A stretch of DNA of 64,000 nt. Source: a virus. Location: positions 92,163-156,162 of IMG/VR virus record IMGVR_UViG_3300044797_000394, one strand, 5' to 3'. The notes beneath the pieces are model-generated. The model searched no databases, had not been told where the DNA came from, and saw only the letters and a program-made list of their open reading frames with translations. Below are positions 1-8,860 of this stretch, piece after piece (positions within the stretch are counted from its first letter, which is position 1; every line of letters begins with the position of its first letter). The position numbers and the translations under genes were made by a program.

Positions 1-2
1 CG

Positions 3-134
3 CGCGAGGAGCTCCTCCGTTGGTATAGCGTCAACCGGGCCAAGATTGACTCCATCGTGGACGTGAAGTTGAGAAATGAGCTGTTCGATGGGATTCGGGC
101 AAAGCAGTCCCATTTCATCCCGAGGAGTAACTGA
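3..134 (+). CDS. C-terminal end of an unidentified gene
   Basis: An open frame enters from the left edge and stops with TGA at 132-134, giving 43 residues that end in PRSN. The stop lies 3 bases before the next start, so it is probably the upstream member of the same transcription unit. The tail is mixed-charge with no recognisable motif. The start is outside the window. Confidence 0.6.
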   Translation, partial: REELLRWYSVNRAKIDSIVDVKLRNELFDGIRAKQSHFIPRSN

Positions 135-137
135 ATC

Positions 138-725
138 ATGGCATACGATAGTGACTTTTTCAAAGCCTATGCCGAGTACCTGGAAGAGTACTCGGTTCGC
201 GAGAGTCACAGCACGGCTTTCAAGTGGTTCCGCAATCTATCCTGGCCGGATAGGCTTGAGGTTGTAGACTTGGGTTGCGGTCTGGGGGAGTTCTGGAAGT
301 ATGGGAGCTGGTCAAAGTACGTAGGCATCGACTTGGAGCCTCGCGGCGCAAACACCATTCAGGGCGATTATCGCAAAATCAACCTGAACACGGACCTCCC
401 ATTCAAACCGAACACGTTTATCAGCCTGTTTTCGATTGAACCGTGCAACTACCCCGAGGAGCGGTACGAGATCTACCGTAACCTGTTTGACAAAAACCCC
501 TCAATTCAGTACGGATTGTCGGCTGGATTCTACTACGCCGATCGCATAGAGCAAGAGCAGGTTACGGAAAGTGGCGATATCGTCAGCCATCAGAGTATTC
601 AACCGCTCGCATTGTATTCGGCAGGCGGTCTCTTCACGGAGCAGTGGCTTACACTTCGAACTCCGTCGAAGATGTTCGGGAGTGACGTTGTCGAGGTTTG
701 GAAGGCCTTTCGTCGTCGGGATTGA
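138..725 (+). CDS. Class I SAM-dependent methyltransferase
   Basis: A 195-residue protein with the Rossmann methyltransferase signature: motif I VVDLGCGLGEF (residues 42-52) binds SAM, and YVGIDLEP (61-68) supplies the acidic residue that contacts the ribose. The rest fits a single compact domain with no target-recognition region, so the substrate (small molecule, protein or nucleic acid) is unknown. A GAGGAG ribosome site lies about 9 bases before the ATG. A second small methyltransferase of similar size lies at 49124-49651. Confidence 0.8.
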   Translation: MAYDSDFFKAYAEYLEEYSVRESHSTAFKWFRNLSWPDRLEVVDLGCGLGEFWKYGSWSKYVGIDLEPRGANTIQGDYRKINLNTDLPFKPNTFISLFSIEPCNYPEERYEIYRNLFDKNPSIQYGLSAGFYYADRIEQEQVTESGDIVSHQSIQPLALYSAGGLFTEQWLTLRTPSKMFGSDVVEVWKAFRRRD

Positions 726-733
726 GGCCAGGT

Positions 734-740
734 CGGTGTA
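734..740 (+). promoter_or_regulatory. CGGTGTA start-proximal motif
   Basis: Exact heptamer, 10 bases before the ATG of the DHH gene at 751, in the short gap after the methyltransferase stop. Member of the recurring set interpreted as a phage promoter. Confidence 0.7.
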
Positions 741-750
741 GATAGGGGGT

Positions 751-1752
751 ATGACCCTAGACCTCAGCGGTATCAAAGTTGTCATCAGTCACGACAACTG
801 TGCAGATGGCAAGGCCTCTGCGATTTTGATCCACGACGCCATTCCTACGGCAGAGATTCTCTTTCACCAATACGGTAACGACGAGTACCGCAATATGAAA
901 GCGGAACCCGGGATGCTGTTCGTCGACTTTTCTCCTCCACCTGAACGGGCACAGGAGTTCGTTGACGCGGGCGCCATCGTGCTCGACCACCACAAGTCGG
1001 CAAAGGAGACGGTTGCCAAGTTCGGGAACCGGGGAGTGTTTGCTGATGAGTTGGAAAACCCAGGAGTGTGTGGGGCAACGCTCGCCTTCCGTGAAGTTTG
1101 GAAAGTTTTGAGGGGTTATCGTCGTGATGACCCCTGTATTCACGTGGCTTCATTTGATCGGCTGTCCTTGTTCGCCGAACGCTTTGCCATGTTGGCTGGA
1201 GTCTACGATACCTGGCAACGGCAATCGCCATTTTGGGAGGAAGCTCGAGCTCAAAAAGAGGTTCTGTCTTTCATGCCGTGGGAACGTTGGTCGAAGATGT
1301 ACCTTTCTGACATTAGTGAGAACTGGCGAGCCCAATTTCAGTGGGTGGGGGAGGTACTCATTGAAAAAGATGACCAATCCACGGAAAAAACGGTGAAAGG
1401 GGCCCGTCGCTTTACTACGAGTCGGGGAACTCGCGTCGCAATCTTCGAGGGGTCCACGAAGTCAAGCAGCGTAGCGGAGTATATCGGTTCGGACGCTGAC
1501 CTTGCGGCAGGATTTAGCTTCTTCGAGGAGGATACCGATCAAGGTCGGGTCACCAAGATGGTTGTTTCTACACGGAGTCGCACAACGTACAATTGTTCGG
1601 CGCTCGCCAAGTTATACGGGGGCGGCGGGCATACGAAGGCGGCCGGCTTCAACATTACCCTGCACCCCAACACGGGTAATCCCTACGCCGTGATTGAGTA
1701 CCTCATTGAAGAATTCGAGCGGGCACCGTCGGTGTATGGGAACAACTTATGA
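751..1752 (+). CDS. DHH/DHHA1 family phosphoesterase
   Basis: A 333-residue protein with the DHH-superfamily motif order: HDNCADG (14-20), an acidic DFSPP strand (59-63), LDHHKS (78-83), and a C-terminal DHHA1 signature GGGGHTKAAGF from residue 290. These enzymes use Mn2+ or Mg2+ to cleave phosphodiesters, as in nanoRNases, RecJ, and c-di-AMP or pAp phosphatases. The length matches NrnA/GdpP-type catalytic cores rather than RecJ. It could degrade short oligonucleotides or a nucleotide signal. Its last four bases overlap the following methyltransferase, implying coupled translation. Confidence 0.85.
   Translation: MTLDLSGIKVVISHDNCADGKASAILIHDAIPTAEILFHQYGNDEYRNMKAEPGMLFVDFSPPPERAQEFVDAGAIVLDHHKSAKETVAKFGNRGVFADELENPGVCGATLAFREVWKVLRGYRRDDPCIHVASFDRLSLFAERFAMLAGVYDTWQRQSPFWEEARAQKEVLSFMPWERWSKMYLSDISENWRAQFQWVGEVLIEKDDQSTEKTVKGARRFTTSRGTRVAIFEGSTKSSSVAEYIGSDADLAAGFSFFEEDTDQGRVTKMVVSTRSRTTYNCSALAKLYGGGGHTKAAGFNITLHPNTGNPYAVIEYLIEEFERAPSVYGNNL
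1730..1736 (+). promoter_or_regulatory. CGGTGTA start-proximal motif inside upstream gene
   Basis: Exact heptamer within the last codons of the DHH gene, 12 bases before the ATG at 1749. Its fixed spacing to a start despite lying in coding sequence supports a functional role. Confidence 0.6.
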
Positions 1753-3350
1753 TCAAAACAGGTGACAACTTACTTCTGTTAGAAGAGTTGGATGCGTTAA
1801 CTATCCAGTTCATTTATGCGGATCCCCCATTCGGAAAAGGGAAAAGGCACAACCTCATCGATGATAGCGAAGCCCACGAGAAAGCGTACCAAGACACGTG
1901 GTCGTGGTCGGAATCGGATATGAGGGACTACCGCGAATTCGAAGAGAAAGTCAACAAGAGCCCGGTTGAAATTCGCTTGTGGAGCTATTACGAACACATA
2001 CGTCAATGCGCCGATCCGGACTCTTTGGCCTATATCTTTCGGATGGGGCCTAGATTGATCCAGTGTCATCGCGTGCTCACGTCCACTGGTACGATCGCGG
2101 TCCATTGTAGTCCCACGTACTCACATCGTTTGCGCGAGGTTTTGGATGCTATTTTCGGAGCGGACCATTTCGTTTCTGAGATCGTATGGAAACGGTCGAA
2201 TGGTCACAGTGACGGACATCGACCTGGGGCAATGCACGATACGATCCTTATCTACTCAAAGTCTCATTCCTACACCTATAACCAGTACCTTCCTGAAGGC
2301 CTGAAAGCAAGGATCAAGAGGCACTACCGACACAAGGATGATAACGGTCGATTGTACTCTTTAGATAACCCTACCGCCAATGGCCTCGATGGAGGTGGGT
2401 ACTCCTACGAATGGAAGGGAGTTTTTCGGCAATGGAGATTCTCTAAAGAGAGAATGGAGGAGCTTGATCGACTTGGTCGACTTCAGGATCCAAAACGACC
2501 TAAAGGTGTAGTCAGAATTAAACGGTTCTTGGATGAGCACAAGGGGGTGGTGGTACAGGATCTGTGGACTGACATACCGTACGTGTCATATTTCTCGAGG
2601 GAGAGGGTCCCCAATTACGTAGGCCAGAAACCTGTGGGATTGATATCTCGTTTGATCGAAATGTTTTCCAATCCCGGAGATCTCGTGTTGGACCCCTTTC
2701 TGGGAAGTGGCACGACTGCCATTGCGGCACAAAGACTCCGACGTCAATGGTTAGGCTTCGAACTCACCCACAAATCCGCAAAAGTCGCTTTTGAGAGGAT
2801 CTACAAAGAGTTCGGCACGTGCTGTGAAAAAAATGTATACCCCTCGGACATCGAGGACGCCCGTTACTTGGCCAAGTCTGACCCGCATGCTCTCGAGCGA
2901 TGGGTGGTACGCCAAATCAAAGGTCGTCATAGCGGAAAGAAGAGCGCGGACGGTGGTATCGATGGAACGTTGGAGCTACTCACGTTCGCGGGACCAGTGA
3001 GATTTGTGGTTCAGGTCACCGGCGGCGCCAACATTTCCGATCATTTCGGCAACTTCGTTGCAACCGTTCTGACGAAGCATAAAGCTGGGTTATACTTCGC
3101 TTTTCGGGACTCAATTACAGACAGCATGCGTGTCCGAGCGTTTAATAGTGGTAGTCTTGTACTTGAGTGTAGGGGTGATTCCTACAGTATCCCGAAAATC
3201 CAAATCGTCGAAATAGAAACTACCCTCTCACTGGGCAACTCCCCTCTGCTTCCAGGTTTGGTTGTGCCCTACAATTATGATCAGACTCATGAAGCCATGG
3301 AACGCAGGTCTAAGGAACAGATGGCAATGATGTTACAGGGTATGCTCTGA
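1749..3350 (+). CDS. DNA methyltransferase fused to an Mrr-like nuclease domain
   Basis: 533 residues. The N-terminal part has the beta-class DNA amino-methyltransferase order: catalytic motif IV YADPPF (23-28) first and SAM motif DPFLGSGTTA (from 315) last, with the target-recognition region between. The C-terminal ~150 residues match the restriction-like domain often fused to such enzymes: ADGGIDG (400-406), then VQVTGG (421-426), and a closing IPKIQIVEI strand. In that family the second motif usually reads VQVK, so Thr replaces the catalytic Lys and the nuclease may be inactive. A DNA-modification or self-protection enzyme; N6-adenine versus N4-cytosine cannot be decided. Confidence 0.85.
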   Translation: MIKTGDNLLLLEELDALTIQFIYADPPFGKGKRHNLIDDSEAHEKAYQDTWSWSESDMRDYREFEEKVNKSPVEIRLWSYYEHIRQCADPDSLAYIFRMGPRLIQCHRVLTSTGTIAVHCSPTYSHRLREVLDAIFGADHFVSEIVWKRSNGHSDGHRPGAMHDTILIYSKSHSYTYNQYLPEGLKARIKRHYRHKDDNGRLYSLDNPTANGLDGGGYSYEWKGVFRQWRFSKERMEELDRLGRLQDPKRPKGVVRIKRFLDEHKGVVVQDLWTDIPYVSYFSRERVPNYVGQKPVGLISRLIEMFSNPGDLVLDPFLGSGTTAIAAQRLRRQWLGFELTHKSAKVAFERIYKEFGTCCEKNVYPSDIEDARYLAKSDPHALERWVVRQIKGRHSGKKSADGGIDGTLELLTFAGPVRFVVQVTGGANISDHFGNFVATVLTKHKAGLYFAFRDSITDSMRVRAFNSGSLVLECRGDSYSIPKIQIVEIETTLSLGNSPLLPGLVVPYNYDQTHEAMERRSKEQMAMMLQGML

Positions 3351-4064
3351 ATGGCTCCCTTAGACCTCTCCGCTGGTGCTTACTTTTTCGTCTACAATTG
3401 CGACGAAGACAGTGCGATTCAAGTGCGGAAGGACGGTCACCATATTCATGATACTATCCATCTGTTGAAGCCTGGGCCCACGACTGAATGCATTTTGCTT
3501 TGTAGGAAGACTCTCACGTCGCCTACGGTCATCGATCAGGCCATATTGACTGGTACCGGGGCACTTCAAATCGACGCATGTAGGATCAGACACAACGAGC
3601 CGGTGAAGATGACGGTGCGTACGTCCGACAAGTTTTCAGGCATTATGAATGGGGGACAACTTGGTCACTTCCGCACGGAGTCCGAATTTGCTGGACCGTC
3701 TCCCCTTGGTAGATGGCCACCAAATATAATCTTTGTTCACTCCCCAGAATGCAAGCCGGGTTATACTAGAGTGGACGGTCACAGGGGATACCCGAACGGT
3801 CCAGGGGGTAGCTCGTCTCAGTTCTCCCAGAAGGGCACTGCAACGACTCGTACGGGTGCCTGGAGGGGGCACGCTGATGCCGATGGGAAGGAAACGATAC
3901 CATCATGGCAGTGCGAGTCGGGGTGCCCGGTGCGTCTCTTCGATGAGCAGACAGTTAACGTAGGGAGTATCTCCCGTTTCTTTCCGCAGTTTGCCGATCG
4001 AGAAGCTGCCGTTGATTGGCTCATTACCCTTATTCTCCCCCCTGGAACGGTGCTCTTTCGATAG
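3351..4064 (+). CDS. Orphan phage methylase-like protein lacking catalytic motifs
   Basis: 237 residues starting directly after the previous stop. It matches the middle and end of a phage N6-adenine methylase family: CRKTLT, GTGALQIDACRI (68-79), GRWPPN (120-125), SRFFPQF and AVDWLITLILPPG. It lacks the N-terminal DPPY motif and stops just where the SAM motif (VLDPFxGSGT) would follow. It is therefore not a complete enzyme; it may be a target-recognition subunit for the methyltransferase encoded just upstream, or a decaying gene. A paralogue lies at 29004-29903. Confidence 0.7.
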   Translation: MAPLDLSAGAYFFVYNCDEDSAIQVRKDGHHIHDTIHLLKPGPTTECILLCRKTLTSPTVIDQAILTGTGALQIDACRIRHNEPVKMTVRTSDKFSGIMNGGQLGHFRTESEFAGPSPLGRWPPNIIFVHSPECKPGYTRVDGHRGYPNGPGGSSSQFSQKGTATTRTGAWRGHADADGKETIPSWQCESGCPVRLFDEQTVNVGSISRFFPQFADREAAVDWLITLILPPGTVLFR

Positions 4065-4075
4065 GTTGGGTAGGT

Positions 4076-5497
4076 GTGGATCGCATCGAATTTCGAGTTT
4101 TGAGCAGGTGGAAGTCAGCGAATGCTATCAAAATTACGATAGATCGTGACGCCACGAATAAAGCTCGTCAGCAATTCCCATCGATGACAGATCAAATCGT
4201 CGGTACGTTTGAGTCTCCGGTGAAAATGTATCGCATTTTTGATGGGGAGGAGTTGAGTCGTATTCTGCGAACGGGAAGGATTACGGGCGGGACTTACTCA
4301 GCCAAGGCGGAACGAACTCACGGAGCGTCTTGGGGGCACAACATCACGGAAGTCATTGAAATAGGGAATAAACTCAGGGGAAAACGGTACGGAGACGATC
4401 TCTTCCTCGCTCGTTTGGACGCAATGGGCGTCCGATTTCACCATTTGAATCCAAAGGTGCCCTTTGACCCGAACGGGCCACCTCATCAATCCGGGGTCAT
4501 GGAAGACTCCGCTTGCTGTTTTGGACTAGGGTGCTCGATGATTGTCGGACTTGAGGATGTCGACCTATTCGTCGTGCACTCAAATCATCAGATGGACCCA
4601 ATCTCTACGGAAGAGGCTAGAAATTACGTTGAGAAGCGACCCAAGAAGGATGTGGACCTGCGAGAAATAAATCCGCAATTATACCAGGGCTCCATTCTGG
4701 ATCATGATGTGCGGGTTTGGCTGACCGATGGTAAGTGGCAGGTCATTCTCAATGATGATCGAGTCATAGTCAATGACGCCCCGACGAAGGACGATGCGAT
4801 CGAAACAGCTAAGATTGGAATTCGCCTGCGGCCAGGGAAACCCGTGCCCACCTCCTACCAAATCCTACTCCGAAAGAAAAAGTACGAAAAGCATTTTGAG
4901 CAGGATGAGGACCCAAACAAGATTCGTGGTGACTTCTCTCTCAAGCCTAGAGATCGTGTGCTCGTTGAGAAGGGTTCTCGGGGACTAAACATTCCAGCTC
5001 ACTCGAGCGCTACCGTAGCCGACGTATATCAACGGACAGGGGATAGGACTGTTACTGTTAAGCTCATCATTGGAGACCGCCCCGTTTCTCTTTATGCCCA
5101 ACACCCCAACCGTCTTGGGGACCCTGAAATTGCATTGATGAATAGTGGTGGTGACCGCATCTTGATCCGAAAGAAAGCCACTATGAGTAAGCTCACCCTC
5201 AAAGTTGCTGCCCGCTATGCCGCCGAGCATGGCGGTTTGGATGTCGGGTACGGTCCCGCTGGTACGGGGCTGACGTACCAGGCCGAGTTTGACCCCACTA
5301 CGAAGTGCTTCAAATGTGGTAAGGATGCCAGGCTAGCTATTACCATCAAGGAGAAGCCGGGCGGGGATGCTGTGTGCCACCTGTACGACAATCATGATGA
5401 GGGCAAGTTCTGGCTTCACGATTTGGCAGCCTACGCCATTTATCTCTGTCCTGATGTCGATTGTGCTGAAGCCACCACCCTATGGAATCAAGGATGA
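4076..5497 (+). CDS. Large unknown protein, possible ADP-ribosyltransferase-like fold, with VAARY motif
   Basis: About 473 residues from a GTG at 4076 (a TTG at 4016 or an ATG at 4184 are alternatives). The N-terminal third has MYRIFDGEELSRIL then a glycine-rich turn with YSAKAE, which loosely resembles the substrate-entry region of ADP-ribosyltransferase folds; this is weak. A KOW/SH3-like segment follows (RVLVEKGSRG). The last ~105 residues begin MSKLTLKVAARYAAEHG and contain two CxxC-type pairs. An internal ATG at 5183 could start this tail as a separate product. Member of the VAARF-motif group. Confidence 0.55.
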   Translation: MDRIEFRVLSRWKSANAIKITIDRDATNKARQQFPSMTDQIVGTFESPVKMYRIFDGEELSRILRTGRITGGTYSAKAERTHGASWGHNITEVIEIGNKLRGKRYGDDLFLARLDAMGVRFHHLNPKVPFDPNGPPHQSGVMEDSACCFGLGCSMIVGLEDVDLFVVHSNHQMDPISTEEARNYVEKRPKKDVDLREINPQLYQGSILDHDVRVWLTDGKWQVILNDDRVIVNDAPTKDDAIETAKIGIRLRPGKPVPTSYQILLRKKKYEKHFEQDEDPNKIRGDFSLKPRDRVLVEKGSRGLNIPAHSSATVADVYQRTGDRTVTVKLIIGDRPVSLYAQHPNRLGDPEIALMNSGGDRILIRKKATMSKLTLKVAARYAAEHGGLDVGYGPAGTGLTYQAEFDPTTKCFKCGKDARLAITIKEKPGGDAVCHLYDNHDEGKFWLHDLAAYAIYLCPDVDCAEATTLWNQG

Positions 5498-6888
5498 ACG
5501 ATATTGATCCTGAGTGGGGCATCGCCGCCCTCGAGTGGTGCCGTAGCCAACCCATGAGCGCATGCTCGGGGGAGGACGGTCTTGAGGACGTAATCTACGA
5601 CGACGTCGCTCCGACCGACGCAATCTCAGCCAGAGTTGCCGCACGAGTTTTGATCGCCAGGGGGTTCTTCGCCCCCGGGGACGAAATTGTATTCGGGAAG
5701 TACAAGAACAAGCACGGCATCATCGAGCGCATTTGGGCCGATGATCGTGGACACCCGATGATTGAGATTCGTCCAGTCCCACAAGGCCGCAAAAAGAACA
5801 AGATCATGGGTCTCTACAAGATCTGGCACGACCCCGACCCGCCCGACCCCGAAGAAGAAGAGAAGAAGACGGCTGCCGAACGAGTCGTTGAGCGCTATGC
5901 GGCGTCCGTAGTTCTCGAGAAGAAGTTTGGTCGATTCAAGGTGATTTATCTGAAGCAGCACGAAGAACACGTGGACAAGCTGGGTGCTTTGCTCGAGGAA
6001 GCGGAGCGTATGTACGCCGCTGCTGGTGTCCCCATCGTTCACGATATTTCGTCTGTACTAAGCGGGCGAGGTGCTTCCCATGCCGGCGCACTTTACACAA
6101 TGGGTAGTGTGCCTCCTACCATTCAGTTTGCACCGAAGTCCTACGAGGATCCTAAACTTATCCATACGGTCATTCATGAGCTTGGACACTACTGCCACGA
6201 TAAGGTGGTGCCAGGTGGAATTAATAACTCAGCAATCATCAGTAAGCACATGTGGGCTGTTCGTCAGAAGTCGACCGGTAAAAGCAACAAGGTTGACATT
6301 CTGAACCGAAAAATGAAGGCTCTGAATGAAGCGTATTCCCGACTGAGTGAGGAGCAAAACAAGCGAAAGCCATTGCCACGCAAGGGACAGGTATTTGAAT
6401 ACGATACGTGGGTCAATGGTGTGCAGTACCATGTGAAGGGTCGCATCGTTGGTAAGGCGGATAGTCGCACTGTCAACGTGGAGGTCATTGACGCCCCAGA
6501 GGCTTATATCAAGCGTCAGCAAATCTACCGACGAGGCCCTGGACCCTTAATTGTGCCTGAATCCGTCGATTCCCTTACCTATGCTGGTAAAGACGAAGCC
6601 AAAGAGGCGGAACTCAAAAAGGTTGAGGAAGAAAGGCATACGGTTTACGTAGAGTTGTCCTCCCTCATAAAGAGTGGCGAAGGACGGAGTGACTACAAAA
6701 CCCATCTACATGATTGGGTCCCCACGAACTATGCCCGTAAGAACCACATGGAGTATTTTGCAGAGATGATGACCACCTACATTCTTGGTCATCTAAAACC
6801 AGAACCGTCCGAGTGGCTCAAGAGTGTTGTCAAGACGGGTAAAGCTCCCGAGGCGCCTGAACCCGTACCCACAGAAGAGCCCGAATGA
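5494..6888 (+). CDS. Zinc metallopeptidase-like protein with VAAR motifs
   Basis: 464 residues. The ATG at 5494 overlaps the previous TGA; an ATG at 5482 is possible. The central zinc site is HELGHYCHDK (228-237), with a downstream glutamate in EYFAEMM (420-426) as likely third ligand, the gluzincin arrangement. An N-terminal ISARVAARVL helix and a mid-protein AAERVVERYAASVV helix belong to the recurring VAARF group. A Pro/Glu-rich acidic linker and an EAPEPVPTEEPE tail frame the domain. The substrate is unknown; companions with the same architecture are at 13008 and 23875. Confidence 0.7.
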   Translation: MNDIDPEWGIAALEWCRSQPMSACSGEDGLEDVIYDDVAPTDAISARVAARVLIARGFFAPGDEIVFGKYKNKHGIIERIWADDRGHPMIEIRPVPQGRKKNKIMGLYKIWHDPDPPDPEEEEKKTAAERVVERYAASVVLEKKFGRFKVIYLKQHEEHVDKLGALLEEAERMYAAAGVPIVHDISSVLSGRGASHAGALYTMGSVPPTIQFAPKSYEDPKLIHTVIHELGHYCHDKVVPGGINNSAIISKHMWAVRQKSTGKSNKVDILNRKMKALNEAYSRLSEEQNKRKPLPRKGQVFEYDTWVNGVQYHVKGRIVGKADSRTVNVEVIDAPEAYIKRQQIYRRGPGPLIVPESVDSLTYAGKDEAKEAELKKVEEERHTVYVELSSLIKSGEGRSDYKTHLHDWVPTNYARKNHMEYFAEMMTTYILGHLKPEPSEWLKSVVKTGKAPEAPEPVPTEEPE

Positions 6889-7619
6889 GGTTCCTTGTTG
6901 TTGCCCGCGCCCGGTCGAAAGGGCTTGTCAGTGAGGAGCGACAGCTTCGGTCTCGCAGTCGACGACTGAGCCGTGTCCGATCCTCCATGGAAGCGCTTCA
7001 AGCCAAAGTCAAGCGAGACCTACGCTCGAGCGATCCCAATCGTTTTCTCACCGCGTTGGCGGTCGGACTCATGGCTGAGACGAGCGAGGACCCCGTCTTC
7101 TCTTGGCGGAAGAAGAACGTCCAGCTCGATGATCGAGAGGCGTACTTCCGAGCCAAGGGGAAACGCAAGCCCATCACCAACGCATCGATCGTCAGAGCTT
7201 TGGCGGATGCCTACGAAGCGGTCGAGGATGTGGACGACGAGCTCTTTGCACACGACACGGGTCGCGTGACGGCGGACATGGTGAACGAATACCTGGGCGG
7301 ATTCAAGCTCAATATGAGTGATATCCGAGGGTTCAACGCCAATAGAATCATGTCTTCCAAGTTGTCTCAGGTTCGATCTGAGGGTCCCGAACTCCCAAGG
7401 CAAAAACGATCAAGAACGAAGCTCCTTCAAGGGGAGTTCCTCAAGGCACTCGAAGCCACTGCGGAAGAGGTAGGACTCGAGGCCGACATGATCCGATTTA
7501 ATTGCCTTGATCCGGGAATGGAAGCCGCCTACCTCGACAATGGAACCCTGGAGAAAACAGCCTCTTTGGATCCGCTGACCGTGAAGGTTGCGAGTCGGTT
7601 TCAGAAACTCCACGGATAG
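6885..7619 (+). CDS. Divergent type IB topoisomerase-like protein
   Basis: 244 residues, ATGA overlap with the upstream gene. The order of segments resembles the catalytic domain of eukaryotic/poxvirus/bacterial topoisomerase IB: a helix VKRDLRSSDPNRFLTAL, a basic AKGKRKPI turn, TADMVNEYLGGF, DIRGFNANRIMSSKL, and a late tyrosine in EAAYLDNGTLE where the nucleophile would lie. The usual RVGNE arginine is not evident, so activity is uncertain. The C-terminus LTVKVASRFQKLHG is a VAARF-type helix. This is an inference from pattern order rather than strong identity. Confidence 0.55.
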   Translation: MRFLVVARARSKGLVSEERQLRSRSRRLSRVRSSMEALQAKVKRDLRSSDPNRFLTALAVGLMAETSEDPVFSWRKKNVQLDDREAYFRAKGKRKPITNASIVRALADAYEAVEDVDDELFAHDTGRVTADMVNEYLGGFKLNMSDIRGFNANRIMSSKLSQVRSEGPELPRQKRSRTKLLQGEFLKALEATAEEVGLEADMIRFNCLDPGMEAAYLDNGTLEKTASLDPLTVKVASRFQKLHG

Positions 7620-7672
7620 TTCACTTTAGTTTTGAGGGTACGTAACAGAACCTCGTCTTGATGCGTCGAGAA

Positions 7673-7679
7673 CGGTGTA
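7673..7679 (+). promoter_or_regulatory. CGGTGTA motif with longer leader
   Basis: Exact heptamer in the 99-base gap before the glycosyltransferase; here the start codon is 39 bases downstream, leaving a real 5' leader. Confidence 0.5.
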
Positions 7680-7718
7680 CTCTAAGAACGAACCCCAACC
7701 ACAACCCAGGAAATCAGG

Positions 7719-8798
7719 ATGCACTACCTCACCCCCACCAAGGAAACGGCTCACGTCGTCATCTTCTACCGCGACTTCAAGTCCTACGGTGGAGACTACG
7801 AGGATTACAACAGCGAAGGCGGCAAGTGCCATCGCGGTCTCGGTGTCAACGCCCTTCACACGGCCAAGGTCCTCCGCAAGGCGGGGGTCCGATGCGATAT
7901 CGCGCCCGTCTGGAACATCGACTCCGTTCGCAAGGCACTCCAGAAGTACATGCCAACTCACGCGATCGTCGAGGCCTTCTGGATCAAAGCTCCGGACATG
8001 TCCACGCTTCTCACGGAGTTCCCCAGCGTCCACTTCGTCGTCCGTTGCCACAGTCAGATCGGCTTCCTCCAAGTCGAGCCGGGCGCCATCAAGATTCTCC
8101 GGGATATGCTCCTCCTGCAAGAAGTCCAACTCAATCTCACCGTCTCGGCAAATACGCTGCGTCTCAAGCAGTTCATCGATCGTACGTACAAGAGCCGATG
8201 CTTGCTCTTGCCGAATCTCTACAACGTCGATCGCGAGAACCGCAAGCCCGGTGTCAGCCATGATCATCGGAGCCTTCGCATCGGCTGCTTCGGCGCCCAT
8301 CGTCTGTTGAAGAATCACACGACCTCGGCCGCTGCCGCTCTCATGATGGCGAATCGACGCGGTTCCGACCTCGAATTTTACGTGAATTCGGGTCGCACGG
8401 AGAACCCTCAGAGCAAGAGCATCATGCTTGCGCTAAACAACATGTTCAACAATCTTCGCTGGGCGAAGATTGTTCAGGTTCCATGGGAAGAGTGGAGCCA
8501 GTTCCGACTGACCGTCTCCCATATGGACCTCGTCGTTCAAGCCTCATTCACAGAAACTTTTAACATAGTGACGGCCGACGCGGTTTCCGAAGGAGTTCCG
8601 GCCGTCGTAGGTCCCGCCATCGAATGGGTTCCCGAATCATGGCAGGCAGATCCGGACGATGCCGATGACATCGCTCGAGTCGGCTCGGCTCTCCTCTGGG
8701 ACACCGGCAGCGCCGCCGAGGGTCTCTGCGCCCTCGAAAAGTACGTTTCCGAGGGTCTCTGCAAATGGCTGAAATATCTGGACAGTAACCCCACGTAA
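7719..8798 (+). CDS. GT-B glycosyltransferase (GT4-like)
   Basis: 359 residues with the two-lobed GT-B layout. The C-terminal lobe opens with LRIGCFGAHRLLKNH, the usual nucleotide-sugar domain start, and carries the E-x7-E type motif in SFTETFNIVTADAVSEGVP that binds the donor sugar phosphate. Phage enzymes of this class glycosylate modified DNA bases, virion proteins or host envelope polymers; nothing here selects among these. Followed by a strong intrinsic terminator. Confidence 0.8.
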   Translation: MHYLTPTKETAHVVIFYRDFKSYGGDYEDYNSEGGKCHRGLGVNALHTAKVLRKAGVRCDIAPVWNIDSVRKALQKYMPTHAIVEAFWIKAPDMSTLLTEFPSVHFVVRCHSQIGFLQVEPGAIKILRDMLLLQEVQLNLTVSANTLRLKQFIDRTYKSRCLLLPNLYNVDRENRKPGVSHDHRSLRIGCFGAHRLLKNHTTSAAAALMMANRRGSDLEFYVNSGRTENPQSKSIMLALNNMFNNLRWAKIVQVPWEEWSQFRLTVSHMDLVVQASFTETFNIVTADAVSEGVPAVVGPAIEWVPESWQADPDDADDIARVGSALLWDTGSAAEGLCALEKYVSEGLCKWLKYLDSNPT

Positions 8799-8820
8799 TC
8801 TGACGATTACGATTTCGGGT

Positions 8821-8827
8821 CGGTGTA
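8821..8827 (+). promoter_or_regulatory. CGGTGTA motif abutting a terminator
   Basis: Exact heptamer, but its downstream neighbour is the terminator hairpin at 8829, not a start codon. If it is a promoter, it would drive only a very short terminated RNA. Confidence 0.35.
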
Positions 8828-8828
8828 A

Positions 8829-8860
8829 GGGCTCGTCGGAACATCCGACGAGCCCTTTTT
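8829..8860 (+). terminator. Rho-independent terminator
   Basis: A perfect 12-bp stem (8829-8840 with 8844-8855) closes a 3-base loop and is followed by five T residues. It ends the glycosyltransferase transcript. Confidence 0.9.

Noticed and set aside
845-1231. Long antisense frames over well-supported genes, here and elsewhere (for example 5626-6042 minus, 17301-17840 plus, 55993-56796 minus)
   Set aside because: They mirror strong coding genes on the other strand, have unnatural residue composition, and lack ribosome sites or motifs.
4062-4066. TAGG at the end of the orphan methylase fragment as a programmed +1 frameshift read by the eight-base-loop tRNA
   Set aside because: The +1 frame continues only about 25 codons to a TGA and does not supply the missing DPFxGSGT motif.
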